A stretch of 64,000 nucleotides of DNA from NCBI RefSeq assembly GCF_900099775.1, contig NZ_FMTM01000012.1:1-64000 (forward strand), in the 5' to 3' direction. The notes below the pieces were generated by a model. It was not told the origin of the DNA. It was given only the letters and a program-made list of their open reading frames with translations, and searched no databases. A program made the position numbers and the translations under genes. Origin of the DNA: Rhizobium mongolense subsp. loessense (GTDB lineage: Bacteria > Pseudomonadota > Alphaproteobacteria > Rhizobiales > Rhizobiaceae). Every line of letters starts with the position of its first letter. Position 1 is the first letter of the stretch. Shown here one piece after another: positions 27,937 through 37,274 of the stretch.

Positions 27937-28109
27937 CTCAAAATCCTCCCTGTATGTTGCAAGCTATTTCGGCCCAGGTGCACTCGAATGGTCGCAAAAG
28001 CAGGCACGATTTATCGGCCACCAGCGCGAACATCTCCTACTACTGACTGCCGAACGTTCTGCCTGCTGCTCGCTTCAGATGACCCATTCAGTCACCCTGT
28101 CCTCCATGC

Positions 28110-28790
28110 TCATGATAGGGAGATCGGCATCACACCGTTATAGGAATGCGCGCCAGGTGAGCTGAAAGTTACGCCAATGTGAGCCATCGGCGTCAATTCA
28201 ACATCCTCCGCAGCTAACCAAACGACCGCACCAAGAGCTTGGCGAATACGGAGGACTGTTTGCGGATCCGACAGTCTGCCCTCGATCTGACCGCGTCGAC
28301 GCCGGCAGAAGCGCTCGACGGCCCGCATAAATCGGTTATGCTTCGCCAAAAGCGTATTCAAATGACCGGGATCGGCAAGGCCGTCGATTACAGACGCGAT
28401 TCATCCGGAGTTGACGGGCTCGATGACCCGCCAGCCTTTGGAGAGGCCCGCCTCTTCGCAAAAGCCTCTGTGGAACGCCCCGTAAAGATCCCGAAACGAG
28501 TCAGGGTCTTGAAGCGACACTGCACGGCTCTGTCGCACTAGGTTACGATGAAGCTCTGACAGTGGTGCAGGGAAGCAGCAACCCGCCATCCGGCTGAGAA
28601 CAGTCACTTCGAGTGATCTGCGGATCGACGGCACCTCTTCGACATCCTTCATCCGGATCGACGCAACCTGGCTTCCCCGCTGTGGCAGAACTCGATCAGT
28701 CCTTCGTCCGCAAGCCGGATCAAAGCCGCGCAGGGCGTGCGACTGACACCGAGTTGGAGCGACCATTCTTTCTCACTTAGCGCTTCGGCC
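28110..28790 (-). pseudogene. GntR-family (FCD domain) regulator, frameshifted
   Basis: Read on the minus strand in alternating frames one finds the winged-helix end (ALSEKEWSLQLGVSRTP, then ALIRLADEGLIE), a frame change into VLPQRGSQVASIRMKDVEEV, then the FCD effector domain (DPDSFRDLYGAFHRGFCEEAG) and, after another shift past a TGA, LADPGHLNTLLAKHNRFMRAVE. These are GntR/FCD family signatures in the correct order, broken by at least two frameshifts. It stands upstream of and points away from the LLM operon and may once have regulated it. Confidence 0.75.
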
Positions 28791-28952
28791 GACAGCAACG
28801 CTCACCGGGTGTTGCCTGAGCGTCAGTCCGGTATGCCTGTATTCCCCGATTACATTTTGGCCATCCGTAATTTTTCGGAAGCTCCACCTCCGGTTCTAAG
28901 TGCTCGGCAATTGCCATTGCCTCACGTTCACCTGCGGCCGCATATCGCGCTT

Positions 28953-30266
28953 TTAACGGTATTGGCCTGGAAATACGATGTCCTGATCGACGAGAACATT
29001 GAATTTGTAGCCAGGCCGGATCTGCAACGTTGGCTGCACGTCCATGTTCCGCTGGATTGTCCGGTCGGCCACTCGCCCAAAAGTTTCGGCGAAATTGCGC
29101 CTTGCCGCATCGGATGCCGTATCCTGTGTCGCGAGCGTGGAGCTCTGCGGCACGGCCATATCGATGCCCGTTCCGATCAGGGCAATCATGACCGCTGAGC
29201 CGAATGTTTTGAAATAGTGGTTGTTCACCTTGTCATTGAAGCCGCCATAGCCTTCCGCATCCGTGCCGGCCATCCCGCCGATCTGCAGCGTCGATCCGTT
29301 CGGAAAGATGATGTCGGACCAGACGACGAGCACCCGGCTCTGCCCGAATGAGACTTTGCTGTCATAGCGACCGAACAGTTTCGTGCCCTGCGGGATCAGC
29401 AGCCGATGCCCGGTCGCGCTGTCATAGACATTCTGGCTGACCTGAGCGGTGATACGCCCGGGCAGGTCTGAGTTGATGCCAGTGATCAATGTCGCCGGAA
29501 TGACCGACCCGCGCTTCAACTCGAACGCCGACTGCTGCGGCACGATGCGGTTCGGCAGATATCCGAGATCCTTGAGGTCGGCATTGAAGAAGTCCTCCTT
29601 GGAACTCTGTCCGTTCGGATCGACATTCTGGCCGCTTAGGCCGGCTCGTAGAGCCGCGGCATAGAGATCGGACGGATTTCCATTCGCTGAGGCCGTCGTC
29701 GTCGCAGTCCTGATCGCGGCGGTGTCGTCTGCCCGTGCCCGGGCTTCCAGCTTGCCGCGATCGATGGCAAGAGGCGCATCGTAGGCGGAGTCCCGCGCCT
29801 GCATCCGGGCCATCCGCTGACGCTGCTGCTCGCGAAGGACCTGTTCTTGTTGCTCACGAGCGAGACGGGCCCGCCACACTTCCTCCGGTTCCAGTTCCTG
29901 CCCGCGCCGTTGCTCCTGTCTCTGTTCCGGCTGCTGCGTAAAGGGATTTGCCGCTTTCTCCTCGGCCTGTTTCGTCTCGACGGGCGTCGGCTGAAACGTT
30001 TCCTGTTGCTGTGGCTCCCCGATGATGCCGTCGGTGGCGCCGCGCTTGATCTGGTCGGCATAGGTCGAGGCCGGATTGCCTGAGCTCATATCCGGGCCGC
30101 TATCGTTGCCGAAGTAGAGCCCGCGTGAGGCGAGCCCAAAGAAGATGATGCCGAGAAAGGCGACCAACAGCACGATCACAAGGATGACCGGCACGCGGTT
30201 CACCCGCTTGATACCCGATGTAGCCTGACCATTCGCGGCGCCACCGAGCTTGAGAGACTGCATCAT
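28953..30266 (-). CDS. trbI: TrbI, conjugal transfer protein (VirB10-like)
   Basis: 437 aa. One N-terminal transmembrane helix (VPVILVIVLLVAFLGIIFFGL), a Gln/Glu/Pro-rich periplasmic linker, and the C-terminal VirB10 barrel domain (LKRGSVIPATLITGINSDLPG, LLIPQGTKLFGRYDS, NHYFKTFGSAVMIALIG). Spans inner and outer membranes in the mating-pair-formation secretion channel. Start at ATG 30266 after GGGAGGA; ATG 30263 is adjacent. Last gene of the trb operon; the genes that usually follow (traR, traM) are not here, accessory DNA begins directly after. Confidence 0.95.
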   Translation of the reverse strand: MMQSLKLGGAANGQATSGIKRVNRVPVILVIVLLVAFLGIIFFGLASRGLYFGNDSGPDMSSGNPASTYADQIKRGATDGIIGEPQQQETFQPTPVETKQAEEKAANPFTQQPEQRQEQRRGQELEPEEVWRARLAREQQEQVLREQQRQRMARMQARDSAYDAPLAIDRGKLEARARADDTAAIRTATTTASANGNPSDLYAAALRAGLSGQNVDPNGQSSKEDFFNADLKDLGYLPNRIVPQQSAFELKRGSVIPATLITGINSDLPGRITAQVSQNVYDSATGHRLLIPQGTKLFGRYDSKVSFGQSRVLVVWSDIIFPNGSTLQIGGMAGTDAEGYGGFNDKVNNHYFKTFGSAVMIALIGTGIDMAVPQSSTLATQDTASDAARRNFAETFGRVADRTIQRNMDVQPTLQIRPGYKFNVLVDQDIVFPGQYR

Positions 30267-30277
30267 GATATCCTCCC

Positions 30278-30754
30278 TCACCCGCGCCGCATGAGGGACA
30301 GGGCGCTTGCCGGTGTCGCACCCGATGTCGTCACTATGTAGGCTCGGCCGAGTTCGACTCTGCTCGTCGAGAGCCGTGCGAGCACCTGACCATCATAGGG
30401 CACGATGACATAGGCGAGCGGAACGACGCCGCCGCTATCTGTCTTTTGGTCGGTGACAACGGCATAACCCCATCCCTTCAGCGCTGCTTCAAGTGCCTGG
30501 CCGAAGGGAGAACCATCCTGTTTGAGCGCAACGGTAGCCTTCCCCTGTCCGATCTGCTCGGCGAGACGGCTGACCATGTCGCCAGCGATCGCACCGGCCG
30601 CCGGTCCGGAAACCTCCGGCGGCGCCGCGCTGGTGGAGAGACCGTCGGTGTCGGTCGACTGGCATCCGGAAAGGAGGATGGCGAGGGCAACGGTTGTGGC
30701 GAGGAACCGGATTGGGCCGAAACGATCACGGGTATGGCGAAGGAGGCCTAGCAT
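30278..30754 (-). CDS. trbH: TrbH, conjugal transfer lipoprotein
   Basis: 158 aa from ATG 30754, which shares one base with the stop codon of trbG (TGATG). The N-terminus carries a lipoprotein signal ending in ILLSGC, so Cys is lipidated. The remainder (AAGAIAGDMVSRLAEQIGQGKATVALKQ) matches TrbH of Ti-type plasmids. Probably the VirB7-like outer-membrane lipoprotein stabilising TrbG. Confidence 0.9.
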   Translation of the reverse strand: MLGLLRHTRDRFGPIRFLATTVALAILLSGCQSTDTDGLSTSAAPPEVSGPAAGAIAGDMVSRLAEQIGQGKATVALKQDGSPFGQALEAALKGWGYAVVTDQKTDSGGVVPLAYVIVPYDGQVLARLSTSRVELGRAYIVTTSGATPASALSLMRRG

Positions 30755-31617
30755 CACCGCCCTCCCCTGCTGATTGTTACCTTCTGCTGTTTCCAGCCGA
30801 CGCCTGAGACGAGGACAGCACGAGCGATATTGTAGTCGACCACCATCATGTTGCTCTTCATGCGATAGTTGACGATGCGGTTCTGACCGCCGGAAACGAC
30901 GAAGAGAACCGGCGCATCCTGACCGGAAATCGACCGCGGGAACTGGATGTAGGTCTTCTGCCCATCCGAGTAGACCCGCGTCGGCCGCCAACCGGCACTG
31001 CCGGAGACGGAATAGGCAAAGCTCAATTGCTCCGCCGGAACGCCGGCGCCTGGAATGGTGCTGGCTTCCAGCCGCGCGTTGACGTCTGCAAGCTTTGCCG
31101 AGACGTCCTCTGGATATTCAAAGCCGACACGCGCCATATACTGGATTGGATGAGACTTGAGCTGGATATGATAGGTCCGCCGAGACGTCGTCACGACCAT
31201 GGATGTGATGAGACCCGGCTCCGACGGCTTGACGATCAGATGGATCGCCTGCCCACCGGCGGCACCCGAGGTAGCCGGCTCCACCTTCCAGCGTACCGTG
31301 TCGCCAACCAGCACATCGCGAACCACCTCGCCGCCCTGTAGCTCGATGTCGCAGACCTGCAGAGGCGAGCAGACGACGGATGGCTGCACCTCGCCATAAA
31401 GGAAGATCACTTTGCCGTCCGCCCCTTTCGTCACGAGACCACGGCTTCCACGCCATTGTGTCGAAATCCCCATGCCTTTCGCCTCATTAGCGGTGACACC
31501 ATCAGCGGCGAAAGAATGAGACGGGAAGGTGGAAGAGACAGCAACAGCGATAGCAATTATGCCGGCGCTCACCGTGACCCGCGAGGGTTCGTTTGATCTG
31601 TTCATGTTCGGGGCCAT
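30754..31617 (-). CDS. trbG: TrbG, conjugal transfer protein (VirB9-like)
   Basis: About 287 aa with signal peptide (SAGIIAIAVAVSSTFPSHSFAAD) and the VirB9/CagX core (YHIQLKSHPIQYMARVGFEYPED, then YSDGQKTYIQFPRSI and VVDYNIARAVLVSGVG). Forms the outer-membrane ring with TrbI and TrbH. The frame opens at 31641, overlapping trbF; ATG 31617, just after the trbF stop, is the likely start. Confidence 0.93.
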   Translation of the reverse strand: MAPNMNRSNEPSRVTVSAGIIAIAVAVSSTFPSHSFAADGVTANEAKGMGISTQWRGSRGLVTKGADGKVIFLYGEVQPSVVCSPLQVCDIELQGGEVVRDVLVGDTVRWKVEPATSGAAGGQAIHLIVKPSEPGLITSMVVTTSRRTYHIQLKSHPIQYMARVGFEYPEDVSAKLADVNARLEASTIPGAGVPAEQLSFAYSVSGSAGWRPTRVYSDGQKTYIQFPRSISGQDAPVLFVVSGGQNRIVNYRMKSNMMVVDYNIARAVLVSGVGWKQQKVTISRGGR

Positions 31618-31622
31618 GTCTT

Positions 31623-32285
31623 TCAAAGCTGAGCTGTCCAATCGAAGTCGCGGAGATAGAGACCGATAGGGTTAAGACGGATGACGCCCTCGTCCTGGGG
31701 CGGCGTCAGTGTCACGGTGGCGATCCCACGGAAGCGGCGCGTGGCGGTCTCCTTGCCGCGGCGATCCCGCTCGAACTCGGTCCAGTCAATCTGGTAGCTC
31801 TGGTTCGACAGAGCGACGATATTGTTGACCTCGATCGCCACCGTCGCGGTCTTTGCCTTCTCGAAGGGCGAATTCGAACGGAACCAGGCATTGACCTTTT
31901 CCGTGGCGGGATCGGAGGTGCGCAGCAGCCCGTAGGTCCTATCGATATATTGCTTCTGTACGACCGCGTCCGGCGTGACGGACCGGAAGTTCGACACGAA
32001 GCTGCCGAGTGTCGCGCGCACCACGCGTGGATCGGCATACTCGATCTGCTGCGGGAAGCCGGCATTGACTGATGTGCCGAGTTTGTCGACTTCGACGATA
32101 TAGGGGATCAGCTTCACCTGCGTGCTTTGGTAGAGCGCGTAGCCAAAGCCAATCACCGCCATGGTCATTCCGGCAATGCCGACGACTCGCCAGGCGGCTG
32201 CCGCTTTGACATACGAGCCATAACGCTCGTTCCACTCGTTGCGTGCCGCGATATACGGATTATCTGGAACATTCTGTCCGGCCAT
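31623..32285 (-). CDS. trbF: TrbF, conjugal transfer protein (VirB8-like)
   Basis: 220 aa inner-membrane assembly factor. N-terminal NPYIAARNEWNERYGSYVKAAAAWR is characteristic of TrbF, followed by one transmembrane helix and a VirB8-type periplasmic domain. Positioned between trbL and trbG as in Ti and other rhizobial plasmids. Confidence 0.95.
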   Translation of the reverse strand: MAGQNVPDNPYIAARNEWNERYGSYVKAAAAWRVVGIAGMTMAVIGFGYALYQSTQVKLIPYIVEVDKLGTSVNAGFPQQIEYADPRVVRATLGSFVSNFRSVTPDAVVQKQYIDRTYGLLRTSDPATEKVNAWFRSNSPFEKAKTATVAIEVNNIVALSNQSYQIDWTEFERDRRGKETATRRFRGIATVTLTPPQDEGVIRLNPIGLYLRDFDWTAQL

Positions 32286-32300
32286 TCTGTCACGGTCCCG

Positions 32301-33491
32301 TCACTTGCTGTCGTTGATCGGCGGTGGTGGAGGCGGTGTGCCGGGCCGGCCGGTCGGTTGGTCGAGTTTGGCGTTGGCAAGGCCGAGCATCGATCCGGCA
32401 TAGGCGCCGGGCGACCCGATGGCCTTTTCTTTCGCTGCCGAGCCGACCGCGCCAGCCGCTCCGCCAATCCCGGCCTGCATGCCGCGCAGCGCCGCACTGC
32501 CGAGGGATGCTCCCCCTACCCTTGCCGTCGTCGCCGCCTGAAATCCCCTGCTCGCCGCAGCTGTTGCCAGAAAGCCCGCGCCCGCCGCAAAGGACGCGGC
32601 CTGTCCGCCATGGCGGATCGCTTCCATGCCGCCGCCGACCGACGCTCCCTGAACCACGCCTTGCAAAATGGGCGGCACATACATCGCGATGACGAAGACG
32701 ACGACGGAGATGCCGGCAATCGCGAGCGTCGTTATGAACTGTTCAGAGGTCGCGGTTGGCGCCTCCGCCAGACCGAGAAGGATGTCCGAGCCGATCTTGG
32801 CGATCATGACCAATGCCATCAGCTTCATGCCGACGGAGAAGGCATAGACCAGGTACTTGATCGCGAAATCCTTGGTATAGGAGGAGCCGCCAAGTCCGAG
32901 CATGATCATGCCAGCGAGCAGGCCGACATACATCTCGACCATGACGGCGACGAAGATCGCCGCGACCAGCGAAAACGACACGACGACCACGACCATGGCG
33001 AAGACGGCAGCGATCGCCAGCGAGTTGTCCTCGAAGAGCCCGAACTTCGCCTGTTCCGACATCTTGGTCGCGACACGAATACCGGCATCGAAGATGTTGG
33101 CGGGAGATGCAGAGCCACCACCGGCGCCGATCTGGTAAAGACTGTCGACCACCGCCTTGGCGAACTCCGGCCCCCTGTCGAGGATGAAGGCGAACAGGCC
33201 GATGAACATGATGCGTTTGACGAGTTCGGCAAACCAGCTGTCGAGCGAGGCGGCGTTGATTGCCAGCCAGACCGCAGCAATGCCGACCTCGATGCCGGCA
33301 AAGATCCAAAACAGTGACCGTGCCGCATTCATCACCGTCGTCTCCCAACCCTTTGCAGCCGTGACGACGGAGTTTTCCAGTGTGGTGAGGACTTGTCCTT
33401 GTTGCGCCAGCGCGGGCGTCGTCGCCAGCAGAACGACTGCGATCGCGATGAACAACCGCTCGGGCGTGCGGGAAGAAAGAGCGGCTACCAT
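32301..33491 (-). CDS. trbL: TrbL, conjugal transfer membrane protein (VirB6-like)
   Basis: 396-aa polytopic inner-membrane protein with an N-terminal signal-like segment (LFIAIAVVLLATTPALAQ), several long hydrophobic segments between residues 60 and 270, and an Ala/Gly-rich tail ending PPPPPPINDSK. It overlaps the end of trbK by seven bases. Forms part of the inner-membrane substrate channel. Confidence 0.94.
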   Translation of the reverse strand: MVAALSSRTPERLFIAIAVVLLATTPALAQQGQVLTTLENSVVTAAKGWETTVMNAARSLFWIFAGIEVGIAAVWLAINAASLDSWFAELVKRIMFIGLFAFILDRGPEFAKAVVDSLYQIGAGGGSASPANIFDAGIRVATKMSEQAKFGLFEDNSLAIAAVFAMVVVVVSFSLVAAIFVAVMVEMYVGLLAGMIMLGLGGSSYTKDFAIKYLVYAFSVGMKLMALVMIAKIGSDILLGLAEAPTATSEQFITTLAIAGISVVVFVIAMYVPPILQGVVQGASVGGGMEAIRHGGQAASFAAGAGFLATAAASRGFQAATTARVGGASLGSAALRGMQAGIGGAAGAVGSAAKEKAIGSPGAYAGSMLGLANAKLDQPTGRPGTPPPPPPINDSK

Positions 33492-33718
33492 CGGGGCTTC
33501 ATCTCCTGACCGCCGCGGATGCCGCGGTCGGGATTCCCGCTAAAGAACTCCTCGCGATGTCGGCGCTGTTCTTCATCGGAGTAAGAATTCCTTGTGGCCG
33601 TGCCGGAAGCTGAGACGGGCGCTGCCTGCGGCTGGACAACGAGCCAGGTGATGACGCTCGCGCCGGCCGCGGAACCGATCCCGACGAGGGCGACAATGAT
33701 GACCTGACGCGGGCTCAC
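33485..33718 (-). CDS. trbK: TrbK, entry exclusion protein
   Basis: 77 aa with one N-terminal transmembrane/signal segment (VIIVALVGIGSAAGASVITWLVV). Position between trbJ and trbL and the size identify TrbK, the entry-exclusion factor that blocks redundant conjugation into cells already holding the plasmid. Start overlaps the trbJ stop by four bases. Its C-terminal tail (FFSG...RGGQ.M.PRW) is strikingly like the C-terminus of TrbJ. Confidence 0.9.
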   Translation of the reverse strand: MSPRQVIIVALVGIGSAAGASVITWLVVQPQAAPVSASGTATRNSYSDEEQRRHREEFFSGNPDRGIRGGQEMKPRW

Positions 33719-34524
33719 CAGCGGGGCTCCATCGTCTGGCCGCCACGTATGTCACGCTCGGTTCCGCTGAAGAACTGTTCACGCCGCGTCTGTGCCAGAT
33801 CCTTTTGCGCTTGCTCGGACTGATACCAGGTGCCCATCATGGTCATCTGCTGTGAGACCAGACCGCGCAGCTTCTGCATCTGCGCGACCTGCTGCGCGGC
33901 GATCTCATGCCCGACCTGCAATGCCTTCATCTGGCCGTCGACCGATTCCGACATCGACCTGAGCTGCGACATCGTGCTTTCCTCGCTGGAGAATTGCTCG
34001 GCCGTCAAATTGGCAGCCTTCAGCGTGCCGGCGATCGTGTCGCGATTGGTGTCGGACCAGCTCTGGTAGGTCGTGGAGAAGCTCGCACCGTCAGGAAGGT
34101 TGCTCTTCATGTCGGCGAAACTCTGGAAGCGTTGCTTGAGCACATCATCGACATTGCCCATGGAGAAGGCTACGCCCTGGCCCTGGTTGACGATGGTCTG
34201 GAGGTTTTTCAGGTCGTTTTCGACCTGGCCCCAGACATGGTTCGGAAGCTGCGCCGTGTTCTGCAGCATGTTCTTGTAGATGTTGAGCTGGTTCTGGATC
34301 TGCTCGGCCAGCTGCGAGATCTGGGTGATCTGGTTGTTCACCTGCTCGGCCGATTTGCCGACCAGGCTGATCAGTTCCGTATTGTTGGCAAGCTGTGTCC
34401 ATTCTGTCGCCTGTCCGGTTACGCCACCAGCCTGTGCAGGAACCGGGAGAGCAGACGAGAGCATGAGGGCCGCACAAAGCATGGCCTGCAATGCTTTATT
34501 GGGTTGGGAAGAGCGTGTCGGCAA
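33715..34524 (-). CDS. trbJ: TrbJ, conjugal transfer protein (VirB5-like)
   Basis: 269 aa if started at TTG 34524, which follows AAGGGGGA; ATG 34482 directly at the signal peptide (MLCAALMLSSALPVPAQAGG) is the alternative. Both lie at or just inside the end of trbE. The mature protein is helical and Gln-rich (QITQISQLAEQIQNQLNIYKNML), as expected for a VirB5-type minor pilus component. Its C-terminus (REQFFSG...RGGQ.MEPRW) repeats that of TrbK. Confidence 0.92.
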   Translation of the reverse strand: MPTRSSQPNKALQAMLCAALMLSSALPVPAQAGGVTGQATEWTQLANNTELISLVGKSAEQVNNQITQISQLAEQIQNQLNIYKNMLQNTAQLPNHVWGQVENDLKNLQTIVNQGQGVAFSMGNVDDVLKQRFQSFADMKSNLPDGASFSTTYQSWSDTNRDTIAGTLKAANLTAEQFSSEESTMSQLRSMSESVDGQMKALQVGHEIAAQQVAQMQKLRGLVSQQMTMMGTWYQSEQAQKDLAQTRREQFFSGTERDIRGGQTMEPRW

Positions 34525-36964
34525 AAGCGATCCCCCTTTGCTGGAGCCAATGGAGAGGCCATGCGGCCCCGTGTTCACGATGAAGCGCGCGGATGCGCTT
34601 GAGGTCTTCCTTTCCGGACGCTCCGACAAAGGAGAGCGCCACCGGCCCGAGCGCCATATCGAAGAGGCGCCGGCCCTCGGGCGACACGACGTAATAATCC
34701 CGCTTCGGGATCGCTGTTGCGACGATCTCGATCTGCCGCTCGTTGAAACCGATGCGCTCATAGAATTCGCGCGTGCCCGGCTCTCGGGCGGCACCATTCG
34801 GCAGGCAGATCTTGGTCGGGCAGCTCTCCTTCAACACATCGATGATACCGGAGCGCTCGGCGTCCGAGATCGACTGGGTAGCGAGCACCACGGCGCAGTT
34901 GGCTTTTCGAAGGACCTTCAGCCATTCCCGGATCTTGTCCCGGAACACCGGATGGCCGAGCATCAGCCAGGCCTCGTCGAGGATGATGAGGCTGGGTGCA
35001 CCGGTGAGGCGTTTTTCGATGCGCCGGAAGAGATAGGTAAGCACGGGCACGAGATTGCGCTCGCCCATGTTCATCAGTTCCTCGATCTCGAAGCACTGGA
35101 AGGCGCCAAGCGCCAGACCGTCCTCCTCAGCATCGAGAAGCTGTCCCATCGGACCATCGACTGTGTAGTGATGCAGGGCGTCCTTGATCTCTCGCATCTG
35201 GACGCCCGAGACGAAGTCGGAGAGCGAGCGGCCGCGGGACTCGGCCATCAGGCCGACCTGCCGGGAAATAGCGTTGCGGTAGTCTGGAGTGATCGTCACG
35301 CCCTGCAGTGCCACCAGCATCTCGATCCACTCGGAGGCGAAAGCACGATCGCCATCGGTCGAGAGCTCGGCCAGCGGGCAGAAAGAGAGTGCCCTCACCT
35401 CGCCATTCGCCGACGGGCCAATATCGCCGCCGATCTGGTAGTGGTCGCCGTCCACCCCAAGTGTCAGCGGCAGCATCGAGCCTCCCTTGTCGAAGGCGAA
35501 GATCTGCGCACCGGCATAGCGTCGGAACTGGGCTGCGATCAGTGACAGCAGTGTTGATTTGCCCGATCCGGTCGGGCCGAAGATCAGCGTGTGACCGACA
35601 TCGTCGACATGCAGGTTAAGCCGGAAGGGTGATGACCCACTGGCGACCTGCATCAACGGAGGCGATCCAGCTGGGTAGAATGGGCAAGGTGCGGTCGGGC
35701 TTCCCGACCAGACCGAATTGAGCGGGATGAGGTCGGCGAGATTGCGCGTGTTGATCAATGGCTCACGGATGTTGGCATAGGACACGCCCGGCAGGCTGCC
35801 GAGAAACGCATCGGTCGCGTTGATCGTCTCGATCCGTGCGCCAAAACCTTCTGCCTGGATCAGGCGGCGAACAGCCTCACACTTCTCCTGTAGGCTTGGC
35901 TGGTCTTCATCGAAGAGAACAATGACCGGGGTGTAATAGCCGTAGGCCACAAGTTGCGACGAGGCTTCGGCGATCGCGTCCTCGGTCTCTGCTACCATCA
36001 GCATCGCGTCCTGATCGAGCGATCGCGATTGCGTCTGGAAGAGCTGATCGAAGAAGGGTCTGACCTTCTGCTGCCACTTCTTGCGCGTGCGTTCGAGCCT
36101 TGCGCGTGCCTCCTCGGCGTCAAGGAAGACGAAGCGGGATGACCAGCGATACGTGAGCGGCATCAGGTCAAGACTGTTGAGTATTCCCGGCCAGCTTTCA
36201 GCGGGTAGGCCATCGATCGCCACCACGCCGAGAAACCGGTTCTCGACCAGTGGCGTCAGACCGTGCTGAAGCTCGGCCGTCACGAGCCAGTCGAGATACA
36301 TGGGGATGTCCGGGAGACGCAGCGGGTGGTTTTCGCCGGTGATGCAGAAGCGGATGAACTGGAAGAGCTCGTCGTACCGGGCAACACGACGACCATCGCG
36401 CTCTGGCGTTTCGCGTGTCGTCATCCGCCTTATCGACACGACATTGCCGAGATACTGTTCGACCTCACGGATTGACGTTAGAAAACTTTCAAGCGCTTTG
36501 TCGGCAAAGGTTGCGGATCGGCTGCCAGTGTCGGAATAGACATAGCGCGTCAGTCCAGACCGCCTCGGCTCCGGCGGCCGCCAGGTCAAGATCAGCGCAT
36601 GCCGGCTCTCGAAATGCCCTCTTTCCTTCTGAAAATGTGCCCGTCGTTCCGCATCGATTGCGCTGGTGACCAGATCAGGAAAATGGCAGTCGGGCTGTTG
36701 CGGGTAATCCGCGGTCGGCACCCTGACGGCCTCGACCTGGATCATCCAGCCGGAGCCGAGCCGCGACAGGATCGCATTGATCTGCCGCGACACTTCGTTG
36801 CGTTCCGCATCGGTCGAACTCTCACTGTCGGGGCCGGCAAAGTACCAGCCGACCATTAGAGAGCCGTCCTTCAGCAGGATGACGCCGTTGTCGACCAGAC
36901 CGGCGTAGGGCACGAGATCTGCGAAGGACGGCCCGGAATGGCGGAAGGATTTGAGGGCGACCAT
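34496..36964 (-). CDS. trbE: TrbE, conjugal transfer ATPase (VirB4-like)
   Basis: 822 aa, the largest Trb protein. Walker A FGPTGSGKSTLL about residue 462, Walker B LIILDEAWLML, and the C-terminal VLATQSISDAERSGI segment of CagE/VirB4 ATPases. Powers pilus assembly and substrate transfer from the cytoplasmic face. Full length with no interruptions. Confidence 0.97.
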   Translation of the reverse strand: MVALKSFRHSGPSFADLVPYAGLVDNGVILLKDGSLMVGWYFAGPDSESSTDAERNEVSRQINAILSRLGSGWMIQVEAVRVPTADYPQQPDCHFPDLVTSAIDAERRAHFQKERGHFESRHALILTWRPPEPRRSGLTRYVYSDTGSRSATFADKALESFLTSIREVEQYLGNVVSIRRMTTRETPERDGRRVARYDELFQFIRFCITGENHPLRLPDIPMYLDWLVTAELQHGLTPLVENRFLGVVAIDGLPAESWPGILNSLDLMPLTYRWSSRFVFLDAEEARARLERTRKKWQQKVRPFFDQLFQTQSRSLDQDAMLMVAETEDAIAEASSQLVAYGYYTPVIVLFDEDQPSLQEKCEAVRRLIQAEGFGARIETINATDAFLGSLPGVSYANIREPLINTRNLADLIPLNSVWSGSPTAPCPFYPAGSPPLMQVASGSSPFRLNLHVDDVGHTLIFGPTGSGKSTLLSLIAAQFRRYAGAQIFAFDKGGSMLPLTLGVDGDHYQIGGDIGPSANGEVRALSFCPLAELSTDGDRAFASEWIEMLVALQGVTITPDYRNAISRQVGLMAESRGRSLSDFVSGVQMREIKDALHHYTVDGPMGQLLDAEEDGLALGAFQCFEIEELMNMGERNLVPVLTYLFRRIEKRLTGAPSLIILDEAWLMLGHPVFRDKIREWLKVLRKANCAVVLATQSISDAERSGIIDVLKESCPTKICLPNGAAREPGTREFYERIGFNERQIEIVATAIPKRDYYVVSPEGRRLFDMALGPVALSFVGASGKEDLKRIRALHREHGAAWPLHWLQQRGIAFADTLFPTQ

Positions 36965-36974
36965 CTCGATCCCT

Positions 36975-37274
36975 TCAGAATTTGCGCCACGGCGACGTTG
37001 TCGCGCGGTAGAATGTTTTGTAGGAGATGTGCCTGATATAGACCCGCCGCATCAACGGATCGGCCTTGGCCATCATGCGAAGCGCCCCAACCGCGACCAG
37101 CCAGATCGCAATCCCAAACAGTGCGGCGTACCAGGTCAGTACCACGAAGATCAGGATGACGGCGGCAAGCGCTGTCACCAGGACGAGCTCGCGATCGCCG
37201 CCCATCAACAGGTTTGGACGCGACAGCGCCCGATGCACCCGCGATCGGATGAGGTTGGAGCCCGCTTCAGCCAT
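36975..37274 (-). CDS. trbD: TrbD, conjugal transfer protein (VirB3-like)
   Basis: 99 aa with two central hydrophobic segments (LVTALAAVILIFVVLTWYA and LFGIAIWLVAVGALRMM) and the family start with VHRALSRPNLLMGGDRE. Small inner-membrane protein associated with the VirB4-type ATPase. Overlaps trbC end by eight bases. Confidence 0.94.
   Translation of the reverse strand: MAEAGSNLIRSRVHRALSRPNLLMGGDRELVLVTALAAVILIFVVLTWYAALFGIAIWLVAVGALRMMAKADPLMRRVYIRHISYKTFYRATTSPWRKF

Noticed and set aside
32127..33317. 396-aa plus-strand frame opposite trbF and trbL
   Set aside because: Antisense shadow produced by high GC.
34280..35545. 421-aa plus-strand frame opposite trbJ/trbE
   Set aside because: Antisense shadow; trbE and trbJ on the minus strand are unambiguous.
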